A stretch of DNA of 64,000 nt from Oscillospiraceae bacterium (GTDB taxonomy: Bacteria > Bacillota > Clostridia > Oscillospirales > Ruminococcaceae): NCBI GenBank assembly GCA_020024215.1, contig JAHHUC010000001.1, positions 1 through 64,000 of the forward strand, written 5' to 3'. Below the pieces are notes generated by a model. It was not told the origin of the DNA. It saw only the letters and a program-made list of their open reading frames with translations, and did not search any database. A program made the position numbers and the translations under genes. The stretch's first letter is position 1. Each line of letters starts with the position of its first letter. This document shows, one piece after another, positions 60,021 through 64,000 of the stretch.

Positions 60021-61436
60021 ATGGAATTTATCAGCAAGCTGGTCGGAACAATTAACGGCTATCTCTACGATTATGTGCTTATAGCCCTGCTTCTTCTGAC
60101 AGGAATTTACTTCACCTTCAGAACCAAATTCTCTCAGCTGAGACTTTTTAACGAATCCATAAGGGTTGTTATGGAAAAGCCCAATAAGGAGGGCACAGTC
60201 TCCTCATTTCAGGCCCTTATGGTCTCCACCGCCTCAAGAGTGGGAACCGGAAATATAGTGGGAGTTTCAACCGCCATATGCTTAGGCGGCTTCGGCGCTA
60301 TTTTCTGGATGTGGATAATAGCTCTTATAGGCGGCGCCACAGCATTGATAGAAAGCACGCTGGCACAGGTTTACAAGCGCCGTGACAATAGCGGCAACAG
60401 CTATGGAGGACCTGCCTATTACATTGAGTCCGCCCTTCATTCAAGAGGTCTTGCAATAGTTTTTGCAGTCTGCCTCATACTTACATATGCAGGCGGCTTC
60501 AATATGCTGGCATCCTACAACCTCCAGTCCACATTTGCTGTTTACAGCTTTTATAACCCCAAGGTTACTCCCTGGATAATCGGAGCAGTTCTGGCTCTTA
60601 TTGTTCTTTGGTGCATCTTAGGCGGAGGAAAGAGAATAATCAGCACCACATCCACCATAGTGCCCATAATGGGTGTTCTCTATGTGGCAGTATCTTTGAT
60701 AATCATTGTTTTGAATTATAAGCTGATACCCTCTGTGTTTGCACAGATATTTAAGGATGCCTTTAATTTTCAGGCTATTTTCGGCGGCTTTGGCGGCTCC
60801 TGCCTAATGTACGGAATAAAGAGAGGCCTTTATTCCAACGAAGCCGGTGTTGGCTCTGCCCCAAATGCTGCGGCAGCTGCCGATGTTTCTCACCCTGTAA
60901 AGCAGGGCTTGGTGCAGATGCTTTCTGTTTTTATCGACACCCTTCTTATCTGCACCGCAACAGCTCTCATGTGCCTTTGCTCAGGTCTTGCCCCCTCTGC
61001 CGAAATGGCGGGCGCGCCCTATGTTCAGGCCTCTATCAAAACTGTATTCGGAGAATTCGGAAACATATTCATAACAGCTGCAATGGTGCTTTTTGCTTTC
61101 ACCACACTTTTGGGAAATCTCTACTATTGCGACAACTGCCTCACATTCATAAACAAAAAGGAACCCTCCAAAACATTTATGATATGTTACAGGGCTGTGG
61201 CTGCTGTTGTCATCTTCATAGGCTCCGGGCTTTCTATGGGCTTTGCCTGGGATTTTTCCGACCTTATGATGGCTCTTATGTGCCTTATCAATCTCCCCTG
61301 CTGCTTCATACTCGGAAAAACTGCACTGGATGCCTGCAAGGATTATGAAAGGCAGAAGAAGGAAGGCAAAAATCCTGTATTTTTGGCTAAGAACATCGGG
61401 CTTGATGCAAAAAGCTTGGATTACTGGAAGGAATAG
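60021..61436 (+). CDS. AGCS family sodium/amino-acid symporter (alanine or glutamine)
   Basis: This 471-residue protein has about eleven membrane helices and the AGCS signatures FQALMVSTASRVGTGNIVGVSTAICLGG, GGPAYYIE, GIKRGLYSNEAGVGSAPNAAAAADVSHPVKQGL and FAFTTLLGNLYYCDN. AGCS transporters take up alanine, glycine or glutamine with sodium. The glutaminase 99 bp upstream favours glutamine, as with Bacillus GlnT, but alanine fits the nearby ald equally well. AAGAAAGGAAGG precedes the start. Confidence 0.92.
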   Translation: MEFISKLVGTINGYLYDYVLIALLLLTGIYFTFRTKFSQLRLFNESIRVVMEKPNKEGTVSSFQALMVSTASRVGTGNIVGVSTAICLGGFGAIFWMWIIALIGGATALIESTLAQVYKRRDNSGNSYGGPAYYIESALHSRGLAIVFAVCLILTYAGGFNMLASYNLQSTFAVYSFYNPKVTPWIIGAVLALIVLWCILGGGKRIISTTSTIVPIMGVLYVAVSLIIIVLNYKLIPSVFAQIFKDAFNFQAIFGGFGGSCLMYGIKRGLYSNEAGVGSAPNAAAAADVSHPVKQGLVQMLSVFIDTLLICTATALMCLCSGLAPSAEMAGAPYVQASIKTVFGEFGNIFITAAMVLFAFTTLLGNLYYCDNCLTFINKKEPSKTFMICYRAVAAVVIFIGSGLSMGFAWDFSDLMMALMCLINLPCCFILGKTALDACKDYERQKKEGKNPVFLAKNIGLDAKSLDYWKE

Positions 61437-61470
61437 CCTTTATGTGCAGGCTTATCTAATATAATGAAAT

Positions 61471-61502
61471 ACCCTCCTTAGTTTTGATAAGGAGGGTTTT
61501 TT
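61471..61502. terminator. Terminator between the symporter and the convergent membrane gene
   Basis: A perfect 10 bp stem (ACCCTCCTTA at 61471-61480 with TAAGGAGGGT at 61488-61497) is followed by a + strand T6 run (61497-61502). Confidence 0.9.
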
Positions 61503-61510
61503 ATTCATCT

Positions 61511-62890
61511 TTAAATATAGCTTTGGAAGCATATTGCAGATGAAAGGCACAGTGCGCCCGAAATGGAGGAGCAAATCACCGAGCCGGTTCTATCCTTTAC
61601 AGCCTTTGACAAAAGCAGGCATATAAATGTGAACACCATCAGCTTCAGCACCGACATGGTCATATAAAATTCTCCCAAAGGAACATAAACCGCAGCAATC
61701 AGAACAAGGGGTATATAGGGGAAAAGAAGCAATATTCCCAAAAGTATCTGGGAGCTGACAGCCTTTTGCAGAAGATAAAGGTCCTGCATGACAGATATAA
61801 AGCCGTAAAACAGCAGCACAAACACCACAGCCCACAAAAAAAGCTTTGATGAGTTTATCTCAAATGCCCAAAATCCGCTTTGTGCAAGAGAAAGTCCGCA
61901 GGCCAGCGCCAAAAGTGTGAGGACAGCTGTTTTCGCAAGATTCTTTGATGTAAACGGGATTTTTATATCAGTGGGCTTGCCCTTTATTCCCATCATTCCA
62001 AAGCGATAAAACAGCTTTGTTGTAAATGAGCAGCCTATTATATAAGAGAGGAACAATATTCCGCCCTCTTTGAGCGAATCGAAAAGCCCCAGCAGGAAAA
62101 ATACTGCCAAGGATACAAACACAGAGGCAAGTATAAGCACCAGACGGCTTAAAAAGAAAAGAGGTGTGTTCTTTATTTTGGCATCAACTATCCCCTCAGG
62201 GAATTCCAGAGGCTCGGTATGCTCTAAGGCTGTAAGCCATATAAGACCAAGAAATGCAGCCAGCTCTATAAGGGACACCAAAAGCCTTATGGCAGGAAGT
62301 GCATAGTAAATTTCCCTGTTGCCGCCTCCTAAAAAGCTGCCTATGGCCGTCAGGCTGTCCCCTGAAAGCGAGCCGAGCATTATGACAGGCCCGGGTGTGA
62401 TTTTAAGGCTTATGTTGCCCTTTTGGGAATGGACAGGCCTTCCGTTAGGCTCTATGGATGAGCCTGTAAGGCTGTTGTAAAGCTTTACGGCGTTTTTGTC
62501 ATTTTTTAAAGCTCCCCCGGCTTCGGCTGTTATCAGCACCCTGCCCTTTAAGTCCGGAAGGCTTACATCCTCGTTAGGATTTACTATAACCACATCATTT
62601 TCATAGCCGTTGAGCAGCTTTTCCAACGAGAGATTCTGCCTTGCGTCCACAACCGCTGCCGTCGAGTGCTTCAAAGCTTCTTCGGCATTTTCCGTGCCTT
62701 CAAAAAACGCACTGCCCCCTGATGACCTTGCTGTCAAAAGCACATCCCTTGCAAAGCTTCTGCTGTCTGACAAAACCAATATGCCGCCGCTATCTTTTTG
62801 CGAAAGCGGAACAAACCAAAGAACATTCACCAAAAGAAAAGAAAGTGCAAACAATGCTGTCAATAAATTTTTGATTTTTCTGTTATCCAT
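61511..62890 (-). CDS. Multi-pass membrane protein of unknown function behind spoVAF
   Basis: This 459-residue protein is not recognised. It has an N-terminal signal-anchor (LLTALFALSFLLVNVLWFV), a presumed outer domain of about 165 residues with an alternating alpha/beta pattern (ILVLSDSRSFARDVLLTA, AAVVDARQNLS, VVIVNPNEDVSLPDLKGRVLI), and then seven or eight membrane helices. ATG 62890 is chosen because GAGGTAG precedes it. It lies directly downstream of the spoVAF-like gene but has a consensus promoter of its own. A link to sporulation or germination would be inference from neighbourhood only. Confidence 0.7.
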   Translation of the reverse strand: MDNRKIKNLLTALFALSFLLVNVLWFVPLSQKDSGGILVLSDSRSFARDVLLTARSSGGSAFFEGTENAEEALKHSTAAVVDARQNLSLEKLLNGYENDVVIVNPNEDVSLPDLKGRVLITAEAGGALKNDKNAVKLYNSLTGSSIEPNGRPVHSQKGNISLKITPGPVIMLGSLSGDSLTAIGSFLGGGNREIYYALPAIRLLVSLIELAAFLGLIWLTALEHTEPLEFPEGIVDAKIKNTPLFFLSRLVLILASVFVSLAVFFLLGLFDSLKEGGILFLSYIIGCSFTTKLFYRFGMMGIKGKPTDIKIPFTSKNLAKTAVLTLLALACGLSLAQSGFWAFEINSSKLFLWAVVFVLLFYGFISVMQDLYLLQKAVSSQILLGILLLFPYIPLVLIAAVYVPLGEFYMTMSVLKLMVFTFICLLLSKAVKDRTGSVICSSISGALCLSSAICFQSYI

Positions 62891-62910
62891 TCTGCTACCT
62901 CTTATAAAAT

Positions 62911-62932
62911 GGGGCTTTATGCAAAAAGCCCC
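62911..62932 (-). other. Hairpin after spoVAF, upstream of the membrane gene
   Basis: GGGGCTTT and AAAGCCCC form an 8 bp stem, followed on the - strand by ATTTTA. It lies inside the leader of the downstream gene and could weakly terminate spoVAF readthrough. Confidence 0.45.
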
Positions 62933-62951
62933 GCCCATATGCTTTTTTATA

Positions 62952-62980
62952 ATTATAACACAGCAGAAATGCTATAACAA
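62952..62980 (-). promoter_or_regulatory. Promoter of the unknown membrane gene
   Basis: On the - strand TTGTTA (62975-62980) and TATAAT (62952-62957) are spaced exactly 17 bp, 61 bp before the start. It resembles a vegetative promoter. Confidence 0.7.
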
Positions 62981-62988
62981 TAAGTGAG

Positions 62989-64000
62989 TTATGAATTTTC
63001 ATTATCCATTCTCTCTCTTATGAGAGATCTTTTCAATGAATTCCAGTCAAAGGGTATTATGGGATAAAGATAGCTCTGTCCGGTGACGGTCGGAACTGTG
63101 GCTATAAGAAGCAAGGTTATCAAAACACCTGCAAAAAAGCCCCACACGTTGAAAATCGCCGTCATGATTATAAGCAGCATCCTGCAAAGCTTGACGGCAT
63201 AGCCCAATTCATAGGAGGGCTGGGCAAAATTTGCAACCGCCACAAAGGCCATATACAAAAGCACCTCAGGCACAAACCATCTGGCCTTTACAGCAAAATC
63301 GCCCAGAAGCAGTCCTGCCACAACAGAAAAAGAGCTGCCCAAGGATGAGGGTGTATTCAAAGATGCCTGTTTAAGACAGGTGATAACCAATTCCACCATC
63401 ATGAGCTGGAAAAATACCGGAACCTGATTCATCTCCTTTATCTGCACAAATTCCAGCCACGGCGGAACAAAGGAGGGATTTCTTATCAGAAGATACCATG
63501 TGGGAATAAGAAAAAGCGTGAGCAGATATATGATGAATCTCATAAATCTTAGATAGCTTCCCACAAGCGGAGGGAAATAATAATCGTTGGAATCCTGAAA
63601 AAAGTCCAGAAACGCAGTGGGCAGCAGCATCACCGCCGGGCTTCCGTCCACAACTATTATTATTCCGCCCTCGTTCAGGGCTGCGGCTGCACAGTCGGGC
63701 CGCTCGGTATATCTCACCTTTGGAAAGGGGTTGTACCAGCCTCTGTTTACCAAAGCCTCCGTCAGCGATTCCTGCTTCATGGCAAGGGATTTTACATCCA
63801 GGTTATTCAGCCTGAACCTAAGCCGCTGCACCTTTTTTTCATCGCATCTGCCCTTTACGGACATCATCACAACATCCGTCTTTGAGGTGCTGCCGACAGA
63901 GAAATGCTCAACACGCAAATCCGGTGTTCTGATGTGCCTTCTTATCATGGAGGTGTTCACTATCAGTGTTTCTACAAAGCCCTCTCTTGCACCTCTTAAG
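62989..64000 (-). CDS. spoVAF: SpoVAF/GerA-type spore germination protein (N-terminus beyond window)
   Basis: The frame is open from the right edge to a stop at 62989 and encodes at least 337 residues, beginning LRGAREGFVETLIVNTSMIRRHI. That conserved GxREGF..T motif lies well inside GerA-family proteins, so the true start is outside. VDGSPAVMLLPTAFLDFFQDSNDYYFPPLVGSYLRFMRFI, five or so membrane helices and the final YLYPIIPFDWNSLKRSLIR match SpoVAF better than GerAA. SpoVAF acts with the SpoVA channel region in spore germination. It is the best single sign that the host forms spores. Confidence 0.85.
   Translation of the reverse strand, partial: LRGAREGFVETLIVNTSMIRRHIRTPDLRVEHFSVGSTSKTDVVMMSVKGRCDEKKVQRLRFRLNNLDVKSLAMKQESLTEALVNRGWYNPFPKVRYTERPDCAAAALNEGGIIIVVDGSPAVMLLPTAFLDFFQDSNDYYFPPLVGSYLRFMRFIIYLLTLFLIPTWYLLIRNPSFVPPWLEFVQIKEMNQVPVFFQLMMVELVITCLKQASLNTPSSLGSSFSVVAGLLLGDFAVKARWFVPEVLLYMAFVAVANFAQPSYELGYAVKLCRMLLIIMTAIFNVWGFFAGVLITLLLIATVPTVTGQSYLYPIIPFDWNSLKRSLIRERMDNENS

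Noticed and set aside
1..64000. CRISPR arrays, tRNA, rRNA, tmRNA or SRP RNA genes
   Set aside because: No regularly spaced repeats and no T-arm or conserved RNA core sequences were found while reading both strands of the gaps. A covariance-model search was not possible here.

Overview
The window reads as chromosomal DNA of a Gram-positive anaerobe of the Clostridia, probably a spore former. The support is a rubrerythrin, a meso-diaminopimelate-type MurE, a SpoVD/FtsI-type penicillin-binding protein with a PASTA domain, SepF and DivIVA in one division-linked cluster, and a SpoVAF-like germination protein at the right edge. TTG and GTG starts are frequent and were assigned from Shine-Dalgarno spacing. 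No rRNA, tRNA, CRISPR array, insertion sequence or intact prophage was seen.

Layout. 1-5.7 kb (+): end of deoC, mrp, rubrerythrin, a PepV-like dipeptidase, thiamine pyrophosphokinase overlapping a PflX-like radical SAM gene, and a broken DUF1266 gene. 5.7-9.2 kb (-): a WG-repeat lipoprotein and a MATE exporter. 9.3-23.6 kb (-): a division and cell wall (dcw) cluster running mraZ-rsmH-ftsL-ftsI-murE-murF-mraY-ftsW-murG-murA-ftsQ-ftsZ. It has a strong promoter and putative MraZ boxes in front, and ftsZ has a second promoter of its own. murC, murD, ddl and ftsA are not in it. 24-32 kb: comM (-) diverging from pgcA, then rpmE, yigZ, dnaG, the primary sigma factor and an Rrf2 regulator. 31.8-32.4 kb: a gene-poor gap holding a frameshifted remnant of a probable PBECR4-type nuclease between two terminators. 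32.4-37 kb (-): recG and a YfhO-type membrane protein. 37-39 kb (+): rsmA and a DUF2185/Imm33-domain protein. 39.1-40.1 kb (-): a membrane-anchored protein of unknown function. 40.3-47.8 kb (+): miaB-ylbF-mutS-mutL-miaA, then an HlyD-type membrane adaptor. 49.1-55.6 kb (+): sepF-ylmH-divIVA-ileS-lspA-rluD-type synthase. 55.7-61.4 kb: a Cof-type HAD phosphatase (+), alanine dehydrogenase (-), a LysR regulator (-), and divergent glutaminase plus an AGCS sodium/amino-acid symporter (+). 61.5-64 kb (-): an unrecognised multi-pass membrane protein behind the truncated spoVAF-like gene.

How the genes fit together. MurA, MurE, MurF, MraY and MurG make lipid II. FtsW and the PBP polymerise and crosslink it at a septum organised by FtsZ, FtsQ and FtsL. 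SepF and DivIVA come from the second cluster. With no ftsA beside ftsZ, SepF is a plausible FtsZ membrane tether (inference). The ald/lysR/glsA/symporter block looks like an amino-acid uptake and deamination module for glutamine and alanine.

Most of the window is conserved housekeeping, and I do not see a clear new defence or mobile system. The least explained parts are the HlyD-like adaptor beside sepF, the membrane protein behind spoVAF, the putative beta-solenoid surface protein, an acidic insertion and divergent tail in FtsZ, the putative MraZ boxes, a 120 bp nested inverted repeat, and the decayed nuclease together with an orphan immunity-type gene.
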